From Nocardia cyriacigeorgica (GTDB taxonomy: Bacteria; Actinomycetota; Actinomycetes; Mycobacteriales; Mycobacteriaceae), in the NCBI RefSeq assembly GCF_005863245.1, contig NZ_VBUT01000008.1, positions 336,083 to 400,082 of the forward strand: a stretch of 64,000 nucleotides of DNA, read 5' to 3'. The position numbers and the translations under genes are program-made. Positions 1 to 12,000 of this stretch are shown here, in pieces. The notes under the pieces were generated by a model, which was not told where the DNA came from, searched no databases, and was given only the letters and a program-made list of their open reading frames with translations. Position 1 is the stretch's first letter; each line of letters opens with the position of its first letter.

Positions 1-3000
1 GGCGCCGATGATGATTTCTTCGCCCGCGGCGGCAATTCGCTGCTGGCCATGCGCCTGGTGGCGCGGGCCAATGCCGCGCTGGGCTCGGCGCTGACGGTGC
101 GCGAGGTGTTCGAGGCGCCGACCGTCGCCGGTCTCGCGGCGCGCGTCACCACGGATGCGGCACCGCGTCCAGGGCTTGTGGCGGGACCGCGACCGGACCG
201 AATTCCGTTGTCGCTGGCGCAGACCCGCATGTGGCTGCTCAATCGCATCGACCCGGAGTCGGCCGTCTACAACATCCCGATCACCATCCGGTTGACCGGC
301 GCGCTGAACGTGCCAGCTCTGGAGAACGCCCTGCGCGATGTGGTGGGTCGGCACGAATCGCTGCGCACGATCTTCCCCGCCGACGCCGACGGGCCTACCC
401 AGGTGGTGCTGGACAGCGTCCCGGACGACGAACTGACGCTGCGTCCCGTCGACGTTCCCGAAGCGGACCTGACGGATTCGGTGCTCGCCGCCGTCTCCGG
501 CGGGTTCGACCTGCGCACCCGCGTCCCGGTCCGCGCGACCCTGCTGCGCGTGGCACCCGACGACCATGTGCTGGCGGTCGTGGTCCACCACATCGCCGCC
601 GACGGCGTCTCCACCGCGCCGCTGGCCCGCGACCTGATGACGGCCTACACCGCCCGCACGGCAGGCGCCGAGCCCGGCTGGTCGCCGCTGCCGATCCAGT
701 ACGCCGACTTCACCCTGTGGCAGCACGCCGCGCTCGGCTCGGCCGACGACCCGGATTCGGCTCTGGCCGCCCAGATCGCGCACTGGCGCGCCGAACTCGA
801 CGGTCTGGCACCGGTCTTGGAACTGCCCGCCGACCGCCCCCGTCCCGCCGTGGCCTCGGGTCGCGGCGCGGCAGTCGAGTTCACCATCGGCGCCGAACTG
901 GCCGCGCGCATCACCGAACTCGCCACATCCCAGGGTGTTTCGGCGTTCATGGTGCTGCACGCCGCCTATGCCGCCCTGCTCGGGCGGTTGGCCGGCGCCG
1001 ACGATATCGCCATCGGCACCCCGGTCGCGGGGCGCGCCGAGCAGGCGCTGGACGAGCTCGTCGGCATGTTCGTCAACACCCTGGTGCTGCGGACCAGGGT
1101 CGACGCGGACCGCTCGTTCGCCGATCTGCTCGCCGAGGTCCGCGAGACCGATGTGCGCGCCTTCGCCCATGCGGATCTGCCGTTCGAGCGCCTGGTGGAC
1201 GAGCTGGATCCGGTCCGCTCCCAAGCGCATTCGCCGATCGTGCAGACCCTGCTCACCTTCGAACACTACGAATCCACCGTGCTGCGACTGCCCGGTCTGG
1301 AGGTCGCCGCCTATCCCATCGACAACCGGGTGGCGCAGTTCGACCTCGCGCTCGAACTGAGTGAACAGGCCGAGGCCGACGCCACCGTCCTGCGCGGTGT
1401 GCTGCGCTACGCCACCGACCTGTTCGACCGGAGCACCGCGCAGTCGATGGCGGCGCGTTTCGTCCGGCTGCTCGGGACCGCCGTCGCGGCGCCGGACCTG
1501 CCGGTGGGCGAGATCGATCTGCTCGACGACGCCGAACGCCGTGCGCTCGAACACTGGAACGCCACCGCGCATGCCGTCGATCCCACGGCCACGCTCGTCT
1601 CGCTGTTCGAGGCGCAGGTGGCACGGACGCCGGACGCGATCGCGGTCGGCTTCGACTCCGGTCTGTCGCCGCAGCACACGAGCCTCACGTACGCCGAGTT
1701 CGCCGGCCGCGTCCACCGCTTGGCGCGCTGGCTGGTGGACCAGGGCGTCGGCGCGGAATCGGTGGTCGCTCTCGGTATGCGCCGGTCACTGGATCTGGTG
1801 ACGGCCATGTACGCCGTCGTCGCCGCGGGCGCGGCCTATCTGCCGCTGGACCCGGACCATCCGGCCGAACGCACCGAATACGTGCTCGCCACCGCGCGCC
1901 CGGTGCTCGTGCTCACCTCGGGTCTCGATCTCGACGCCGGCGTCACCCGTCAGGTGCGGCTCGACCGGCTCGACCTGTCCGGCTACCCCGCACACCCGCT
2001 GACCCCCGCCGACCGCATCGGCATGCTCACCTCCGGCACTACCGCCTACCTCATCTTCACTTCCGGCTCCACCGGCCGCCCCAAGGGCGTCGCGGTGCCG
2101 CACCACGCCATCGTCAACCGGCTGGTGTGGATGCAGGAGCAGTACGCCTTGACCGCCGCCGACACCGTGGTGCAGAAGACGCCCGCGACCTTCGACGTCT
2201 CGGTGTGGGAGTTCTTCTGGCCGCTCCAGGTCGGCGCGAGGCTGATCCTCGCCCGGCCCGACGGGCACCGCGATCCGGTCTACCTGGATCGCCTGATCCG
2301 CGACGAGCACGTCACCGTCGCCCATTTCGTGCCGTCCATGCTGGATGTGCTCCTGGAGGCTTGGTCGGGCGCAACCCGCGAGCGTTTCGACGACCGCGTC
2401 GCGCCGGGGGCCACCCTCAGCGGCACCGATAATGCGGTGGAGGCGGCCTTCGCTCCATCACATGCGGCACGATCCGACTCGAACGGCACGGAAACCCCGG
2501 GGTCTCGACGCCGGTCAGCGGGTGCCACCGCTGATGACATCGCGGACGCGTCGGATAACGGACGCCCCGCACTGCCGACGGATCAGCCCCTGCGTCTGCT
2601 GTTCGCCTCCGGTGAAGCTCTGCCCGCCGCCGTCGCGCAACGTGCCCGGGAGCTGACCGGTGCCGCGGTGCACAACCTCTACGGCCCGACCGAGGCCGCC
2701 GTCGACGTGACGTTCCACGAGGTCACCGATGACGACCAGACCACCGTGCCGATCGGCCGCCCGGTGTTCAATACGGCTCTGCTGGTATTGGATTCGCGGT
2801 TGCGCCGGGTTCCGCCCGGCGTCTCGGGCGAGCTGTACCTCAGCGGTGCGCAGCTGGCCTCCGGCTATGTGGCCCGGCCCGATCTGACCGCGGAGCGGTT
2901 CGTCGCGAACCCGTTCGGTGCGCCCGGCGAGCGCATGTATCGCACCGGCGACCTGGTGCGTCAGCGCGCCGACGGCGAGGTGGAATACCTGGGCCGCACC

Positions 3001-6000
3001 GATTTCCAGGTCAAACTGCGAGGCCTGCGCATCGAGCTCGGTGAGATCGAATCGGCGCTGACGGCACTGGACGCGGTGCGGCGCGCGGTGGTCGTGGTGC
3101 GTTCGGACGCACGGCTCGGCGATCAGCTCGTGGCCTACCTCGTCGCGGCAGACGAGGTGGATACCGAGGCGCTGCGGTCCGAACTCGCCGCCGAACTGCC
3201 GGCCTATATGGTGCCGACGGCCTTCGTCGTGCTCGACGAGTTCCCGCTGAACTCCTCCGGCAAGCTCGACCGCCGCGCTCTGCCCGCACCGGAATTCACC
3301 GCCGCACCGTTCCGCGCACCGGCCGCCGGCCTCGAGCAGACGATCGCCGCGCTCATCGGCGAGCTGCTCGGCGTCGACCGCGTCGGCGCGGATGACGACT
3401 TCTTCGCCCTCGGCGGCAACTCCCTCGTCGCCACTCGCCTCGCCGCCAGGCTCGGCGCCGAGCTCGACGCCGAGGTCCCGGTCCGGTTGCTGTTCGAGGC
3501 GCCGACGGTATCCGCGCTGGCCACACGGGTCGCCGGATTGCGTGGCACTGGCGCCAAGGCCGCGCTCACCCGCCGGGAACGCCCGGATACCGTGCCGCTG
3601 TCGCTCGCTCAGCAACGCATGTGGTTCCTCAACCGGTTCGATCCGCAGGAGACCGTCGGCAACATCCCGGTGGCCATCCGGCTCACCGGCAGTCTCGACA
3701 CGGCCGCCCTGGCCGCGGCCATCGCCGATGTGGTGGGCAGGCACGAAACCCTGCGCACCGTCTACCCGGACATCGGCGGCGTCGGCAGCCAGCGGGTGCT
3801 CGATCCGGCGCAGGTGCCGCCCCTCGTCACACTCGATGCGCAATCCATCGCCGAGTTCGTCGGCACCCCGTTCGACGTGACCACCGAGGTGCCGGTCCGC
3901 ATCGGCCTGGCCCGGCTCGACACCGACGACCACATCCTGGTGCTGGTCGTGCACCACATCGCCGCCGACGGATTCTCCATGGCGCCGCTGGCCCGCGATA
4001 TCGCCACCGCCTACGCCGCCCGCTCTGCCGGCCACGCGCCCGGTTGGCCCGAGCTGCCGGTGCAGTACGCTGATTACGCGCTGTGGCAACGGGAAACGCT
4101 CGGCGCCGAGGACGATCCGGCCTCACCCGCCGCCGCCCAGCTCGCCTTCTGGCAGCAGACGCTGCGCGGCCTACCCGCCCAGCTCGACCTGCCCACGGAC
4201 CGGCCCCGTCCCGCGGTCGCCTCGCACGCGGGCGCCACCGTCACCGTCGGCCTGAACCCCGAACTCGGCGATCGCATCGCGGCCCTGGCCGCCCGCACCG
4301 GCAGCACCCCGTTCATGGTCGTGCACACCGCGTTCGCCGTGCTGCTGGCCCGGCTGTCGGGCACCGCCGATATCGCGATCGGCGCGCCCGTCGCCGGACG
4401 TGGTGACGCCGCACTGGACGACCTGGTCGGCATGTTCGTCAATACCGTGGTGCTGCGCACCGAGGTCGACGCTGCCGCAGGCTTCGCCGAGCTGCTGGGC
4501 CTGGTCCGCGAGCGCGATCTCGCGGCCTTCGCCCACGCCGAGCTGCCCTTCGAACGCCTGGTGGAGGTGCTGGACCCGCCGCGCTCGCAGGCCAGGCACC
4601 CGCTGTTCCAGGTCGCGCTGTTCTTCCAGAACCTGGAACCGGTGCGGCTCGAACTCGACGGGCTCACCCTCAGCGAATACGACCCCGGCCACGACACCAT
4701 CCGCTTCGATCTGCAACTCACCGTCACCGGCGATGAGCTGCGCTTCGGTTATGCCACCGACCTTTTCGATAACGACACCGTCATCGGATTCGGCACCAGG
4801 CTGTTGCGGCTGTTGAACGCGGCGGCCGCCGATCCGGATCTGCCGGTCGGCGATATCGACCTGTTCGGCGCCGGGGAACGCGACCGCGTGCTCACCGAGT
4901 GGAACGATTCGGCGCACACCGCCTACATTCCGGAACTGCTGCTTGACGAATTCGAGGCGCAGGCCGTGGCGACGCCGGAGGATCCGGCGCTGGTCTACGT
5001 CCCCGATGACGGTTCCCCGGCGATCACCCTCACCTACGGTGAGCTCGACAGCCGCGCCAACCGCCTGGCCCGCCACCTCATCGGACTCGGCGTGGGACCG
5101 GAATCATTGGTGGCCTTGTCGATTCGCCGCTCCGTCGACCTGGTGATCGCCATGTACGCGGTGATCAAGGCGGGCGGCGCGTATGTGCCGATCGACCCCG
5201 ATCATCCGGCCCAGCGCATCGCCCACATCCTCGACACCGCGCAACCGGCCGCGCTGCTGACCACCGAACGCGATCGAATCGACGTCGGCTATCAGGGGCC
5301 GACGGTGTGCGTTGATACCGTAGAACTCGACCTCTCCGACGAGCCGATCACCGCCGCGGAACGCACCGGCGCCCTGCTACCGAAGCATCCGGCCTACGTC
5401 ATCTTCACCTCGGGTTCAACCGGAAAACCGAAGGGCGTCACGGTGTCCCACGCGGCGATCGTGAACCAGCTGAACTGGATGCAGGCGCAGTACCGGCTCG
5501 ACGGTGACGACGTCTACCTGCAAAAGACCGCGACCACCTTCGACGTCTCGCTGTGGGGCTACTTCCTGCCGCTGCGGGTGGGCGCGACCGTCGTGCTCGC
5601 CACGCCGGACGGGCACCGTGATCCCGGCTATCTGGCGGAGGTGATCGGCGCATACGGCGTCACCGTCACCGATTTCGTGCCGTCCATGCTGAGTGTGTTC
5701 GCTGCTCACGTGGAATCGGCCGGGCTCACCGGCGCGTTGCGGTCGCTGCGCACGGTGTTCGTCATCGGTGAGGCGCTGCCCGCCGAGACCGTGCGGGCCT
5801 TCGGCGCGGTGAGCACCGCCGGGCTGCACAATCTGTACGGGCCCACCGAGGCCGCGGTCAGCATCACCTATCGCGAGGTGACCGGCGAGGTCGAGCGCAC
5901 CGTCATGCCGATCGGCAAACCCGAATGGAACAGCCGGGTGTATGTGCTGGACTCGCGGCTGCGGCCGACCCTGCCCGGCGTCGCGGGAGAGCTGTATCTC

Positions 6001-9000
6001 GCGGGGACCCAGCTGGCGCGCGGCTACCACGGCCGCCCCGCCATCACCGCCGACCGGTTCATCGCCAACCCGTTCGGCGCACCCGGCGAACGGATGTACC
6101 GCACCGGCGATCTGGTGCGCTGGGAGCACACCGCCGACGGCGCCGAACTGGTGTATCTGGGTCGCACCGACTTCCAGGTGAAGTTCCGCGGCCAGCGCAT
6201 CGAACTCGGTGAGATCGAAGCCGTGCTCGCCGCCGCACCCGGTGTCGCGCAGGCCGCGGCCCGCGTCACCGATGAGCATCTGGTCGGGTATGTGACCACC
6301 CTGCCGGGCGCGACGGTCCATACCGACGAGCTGGTGCGGCTGGCAGCCGCCGCGCTCCCGTCATACATGCTGCCCTCGACGGTCATGGTGCTGGACAGCT
6401 TCCCGCTCAACGCTTCCGGGAAACTGGACCGCGCCGCGCTGCCGGACCCGGTGTTCGATCGCGTCGCCTACCGCGCCCCGGAGACGGCGGCCGAACGGCT
6501 GGTGGCCGAGGCGTTCGCGGACGTCCTCGGGGTCGAGCGTGTCGGCGTCGACGACGGCTTCTTCGACCTCGGCGGCAACTCGCTGTCAGCAACCAGGGTG
6601 CTGGCGCGGCTGGGGGAGCGGCTCGGCCGGCGGGTGCCGGTGCGGTTGCTGTTCGAAGCGCCCACCGTGCACGGGCTGGCCGCGCGCCTCGGCGAGGCAG
6701 GCGAGCAGGCGATCGACCTGGTCGCGGGCCCGCGCCCGGAGCGGATTCCGCTGGCCCCGGTGCAGCGCGGCATGTGGTTCCTCAACCGGCTCGAACCCAC
6801 CTCGGCGGCGCACAACATTCCGGTGGCGGTGCGCATCCGCGGCGAGCTGGACACCGCGGCCCTGGTGGCGGCCTTCGATGACGTCATCGCCCGGCACGAA
6901 GCCCTGCGCACCGTCTACCCGGTCGACGCCGCGGGCACCGGCCATCAGGTCGTGCTGCCGGTCGAATCCGCGGGCATCGCGTTGCGCGTCGACACATCGC
7001 CCGGTGCGGTGCAGGACCGCATCACCGAATTCATCGCTGCCGGCTTCGACGTCACCACCGAAGTGCCGGTCCGCGCGGTGCTGCTGCGCGAACACGACAC
7101 CAGCCATGTGCTCGTCGCGGTGGTGCACCACATCGCCGCCGACGGTTACTCGATGAACCCGCTGCTGCGCGACCTGCTGGCCGCCTACCTGGCCCGCGTG
7201 CTCGGCAGCACACCCCTGTGGCCGCAGCTGCGGGCGCAGTACGCCGACTACGCGTTGTGGCAGCACGCCACGGTGGCATCGGTGGCCGAGGAGCAGCTCA
7301 CGTACTGGACCCAGACCCTGCGCGACCTGCCCGAAGAACTGGCCCTGCCGATGGACCGGCCGCGTCCGGCCGTCGCCTCCAAGCGCGGCGCGAGCATCCG
7401 CGCCCGCATCGGCGGCGAGGTCGGCGCCCGCGTGCAGGAACTCGCGGCCCGGCACCAGGCCACCCCGTTCATGGTGCTGCACGCCGCGCTGGCGGCCCTG
7501 CTGGCGCGGTTGTCGGGCAGCACCGATATCGCCATCGGCACACCGGTGGCCGGTCGCGGCGCCGCGGCGCTCGACGATCTGGTCGGCATGTTCGTCAACA
7601 CGCTGGTGTTGCGCACCCGCCCCGAGCTCGCGCTGACCTTCGCCGAACTGCTCGACCACACCCGCGACACCGATGTGGCGGCCTTCGCGCACGCGAGCGT
7701 GCCGTTCGATCAGGTGGTCGACGCGCTCGGCGTCGAACGCACCCAGTCCCGGCACCCCTTGTTCACGGTGGCGCTGAACTACCTGAACACCGGATCCGGC
7801 ACCTTCTCGGTGCCCGGTCTGGAGTTGACGCCGGTGCCGTTCGACGAGCCGGTGGCCCGCTTCGATCTCCAGTTCACCGTCGCCGCCGAACCCGACGACG
7901 ACGGCCACCTCGGCATCGAACTCGATTACGCCACCGACCTGTTCGACCGCAGCACCGCCGCCGGGCTGCTGCGCCGCTACGCCCGACTGCTCGGCGTGCT
8001 CACCGCCGACCCGGAACAGCCCATCGGCGCCGCCGAGCTGCTCGCTCCGCTCGAACGCGCGCATCTGCTGGCCCGCCGCGGTGCGGCGCCGGTGCCGCCG
8101 TGCACGCTGGCCCAGCTCATCGCGGCCGCCGTCGTCGCCGATCCGGATGCCGTCGCGGTGGTCGACGGTGATCGTGAGCTGACCTACCGGGCCATGGACG
8201 AACAGTCCTCGCGGCTGGCCCGGCTGCTCATCGGCTCCGGGATCGGCGCCGAAGACGTGGTGGCCGTGGCCATCGCGCGCTCGTCGGCGTCGATGCTCGC
8301 GGTGTGGGCGGTGGCCAAGACCGGCGCGGCCTTCCTGCCGGTCGACCCCACCTATCCGGCCGAACGCATCACGCACATGCTGGCCGATTCCGGCGCCGCG
8401 CTCGGTCTCACCACGCAGGCCGCGCGTGCGGCCCTGCCCGGTGACGTCGACTGGCTCGAGATCGACGCCCCCGCCACCGCCACCCGAATGTGGCAGACCA
8501 GCGCCGCGCCCATCGCCGCCACCGAACTGGTGCGCCGGGTGCGCGTCACCAACCCGGCCTGGATGATCTACACCTCCGGATCGACCGGTGTGCCGAAGGG
8601 CGTCGTCGCGACCCATGCGGGTATCGCCGGAGTGGCGGTGGCGCAACGTGATCGGTACGAACTCACCCCGGCCGCCCGGGTGCTGCACGTCGCCTCACCC
8701 AGTTTCGACGCCTCCATGCTGGAACTGCTGCTCGCGCTCGCGGCGGGCGCCACGCTGGTGATCGCGCCGGCCGGGGTGTACGGCGGCAGCGAGCTGACCG
8801 CGCTCATCCGCGACCAGCGGGTCAGCCACGCGTTCCTGACCCCCGCGGTGTTGCAGACCCTCGACCCGGCCGAACTGGACTGCCTGGTGCGGCTGACCGT
8901 GGGCGGCGAGTCGTTCGGCCCGGACGTGGTGCGCCGCTGGGCGGGCGGTGAGCGTCGGTTCCACAACACCTACGGCCCCACCGAAACCACCATCATCACC

Positions 9001-12000
9001 ACGATCAGCGCACCCATGCGGCCGGGCGACCCGTTCGATATGGGCACCCCGATCCACGGCATGTCCGCGGTGGTGCTCGACGCACGGATGCAGCCGGTTC
9101 CGGTGGGCGTCACCGGTGAGCTGTACCTGCGCGGTCCCGGCCTGGCCCGCGGCTACCACGCGCGGGCGGCGCTCACCGCGCAACGGTTCATCGCCGACCC
9201 CTACGGCCCGGCCGGCGGACGGCTCTACCGCACCGGCGATCTGGTGCGCTGGACGGCCTCCGGCGCGATCCAGTACGTCGGCCGCTCCGACCAGCAGGTG
9301 AAGGTGCGCGGCCTGCGCATCGAGCTGGGCGAGATCGACGCGGTGCTCGCCGCGCATCCGAGCGTGGAGTACGCCGTCACCGTCGGGCACACCGACAGCG
9401 CGGGCATGGTGTCGCTGGTGTCGTATGTCGTCGCCGCACCCGGATGGACCATCCGCACCGACGACCTCACCGCCCACGCCGCCAAGTCGCTGACCGCGTA
9501 CATGGTGCCCAGCGCCATCATGGTCCTCGACGAGCTTCCGCTGACGCCCGTCGGCAAGTTGGACCGGAAGGCCTTGCCGGAACCGGAGTTCCGGGCCGCG
9601 GAGTTCCGCTCGCCGATCACGGACATCGAGCGCACGGTTGCGGCTGTGGTCGCCGGCGTACTCGGACTCGCGCCCACCGATCCAGGCCCGAGCATCGAAG
9701 ACGACGCGCGTTCCGAAGGCCGTGAGCCCGTCGGCCTCGATGACGACTTCTTCGCTCTCGGCGGAAACTCCCTCACGGCAACCCAATTAGCTGCCCGGCT
9801 CGGCAGCGCGCTCGGCGTCTCGGTCGGTGTGCGCACGGTCTTCGAGAACCCGACGGTCGCCGCACTCGCTGCCGCTCTCGATGACGCTCGTGGCAATACC
9901 GAACCCGCGCGCCCGGTGCTGGCCCGCCGCACCGGCGACGGCCCCATCCCACTCTCGCTGGCCCAGCAGCGCATGTGGTTCCTCAACCGGCTCGACCGCC
10001 AGTCCACCGCCTACAACATTCCGCTGGCCGTGCGGTTGTCCGGTGACCTCGACGTCGCCGCCCTCAACGCCGCCATCACCGATGTGGTGGCCCGGCACGA
10101 GGTGCTGCGCACCGTGTACCCGCAGCGGCAGGACGGCCCGGTGCAGGTGGTGCTGCCGATCGAGCAGGCGGGCACACCGGTGCTGGCGCCGATCGCGGTC
10201 ACGGCCGACGACCTCGCCGCCGTCGTGGCGAACTTCGTCGGCGACGGTTTCGACGTCACCGATACCGTGCCGATCCGGGCCCGGCTGCTGGCCCTGGGCC
10301 CGGACGAGCATGTGCTGGTGGTGGTCGTGCACCACATCGCCGCCGACGGCTCCTCGCTGGCCCCGCTGGCCCGCGACGTCATGCTCGCCTACGCCGCCCG
10401 CAAACGCGGTGCCGCACCGGACTGGGCGCCGCTGCCGGTGCAGTACGCCGACTACAGCCGCTGGCAGCGCGAACTGCTCGGCAGCGAGGACGATCCCGGC
10501 TCGCTGATCGCGCGTCAGCTCGCGTACTGGACCGAGGCGCTGGCCGGGCTGCCCGCCCAGCTCACGCTGCCTGCCGACCGGCCGCGGCCCGCTGTGGTCT
10601 CCACGCAGGGCAGGCACCTCGATTTCACCATCGACGCCGGGCTGCACGCCCGGCTCGCCGAACTCGGCCGCGATGCGGGCGCCACCTTGTTCATGGTCAC
10701 CCACGCCGCGTTCGCGGTGCTGCTGGCGCGGCTGTCGGGCACCACCGATATCGCGGTCGGCACCCCCGTCGCCGGACGCGGTGAGGCGGCGCTGGACGAG
10801 GTTGTCGGCATGTTCGTCAACACTCTCGTCCTGCGCGCGCAGGTGGAGCCTGCCGCCGGTTTCACCGAGCTGCTCGACCGGGTGCGCGCCGCCGACGTCG
10901 CCGCCTTCGCGCACGCCGAGGTGCCGTTCGAGCGGTTGGTGGAGGTGCTCAACCCGGAACGCTCCACCGCACGCCATCCGCTGTTCCAGGTCGGGTTCTC
11001 CTTCCACAACCAGGTCGAAGCCGATTTCGCGCTCGACGGATTGACCGTCACCGCAGCCGATTTCGATTCCGAGGTCGCCCAATTCGATCTGCACCTGGTG
11101 GTGACCGACCGCTACCACGCCGACGGCACCCCCGCAGGCATGGCCGCATCGCTCACCTACGCCACGGCGCTGTTCGACGAGTCCACCGTCGCCGGATTCG
11201 CCGGCCGCCTGCACCGGCTGCTCACCGCCATCTGCGCCTCCCCGCACACGCCGGTGGGCGACCTGCCGCTGCTGGATCCGGCCGAATCCGAGCGCGTGCT
11301 GCGCGTCTGGAACGCCGCCGACCACGCATTCGCACCGGCCCTGCTCACCTCGGCCTTCGAGGCGCAGACGGCCCGCACGCCCGGTGCGATCGCGTTGCTC
11401 ACCGCCGACACCGCCCTCACCTACGCCGATTTCGGCGCCAGGATCAACCGGCTGGCGCGGGTGCTCATCGGCCGTGGTGTCGGGCCGGAAACCCTGGTGG
11501 CGCTGGCGATGCCGCGCAGCATCGATCTGCTGATCGCCATGTACGCGGTGGTGACGGCGGGCGGCGCGTACGTCCCGCTCGATCCGGCGCATCCGCTGGA
11601 CCGCACCGCCGCCGTCCTCGCGGCGGCGTCACCGGAGCTGGTCCTCACCTCGGCCCGTGCGCCGATGCCGCTGCCGGAGGTCCAGGCGACCGTGCTCGAC
11701 ATCTGGTCCGTCGACGTCGCCGCGACCGCTGCCGGACCGGTGCGTGCGCACGAGCGGCGAGCACCGCTGCTGCCGTCGAACACCGCCTACGTCATCTTCA
11801 CCTCCGGCTCCACCGGCACCCCGAAGGGCGTCGCGGTCCCGCACGCGGCGGTCGCGCATCAGCTCGACTGGATGCAGGCCGAATACGGGCTCGGCGTCGG
11901 CGACGCGGTGCTGCAATCGACCTCGGCCGCCTTCGACCTGTCGATCTGGGAGCTGTGGTGGGCCACCCGCACGGGTGCGCGCATCGTGCTGGCTCCGCAA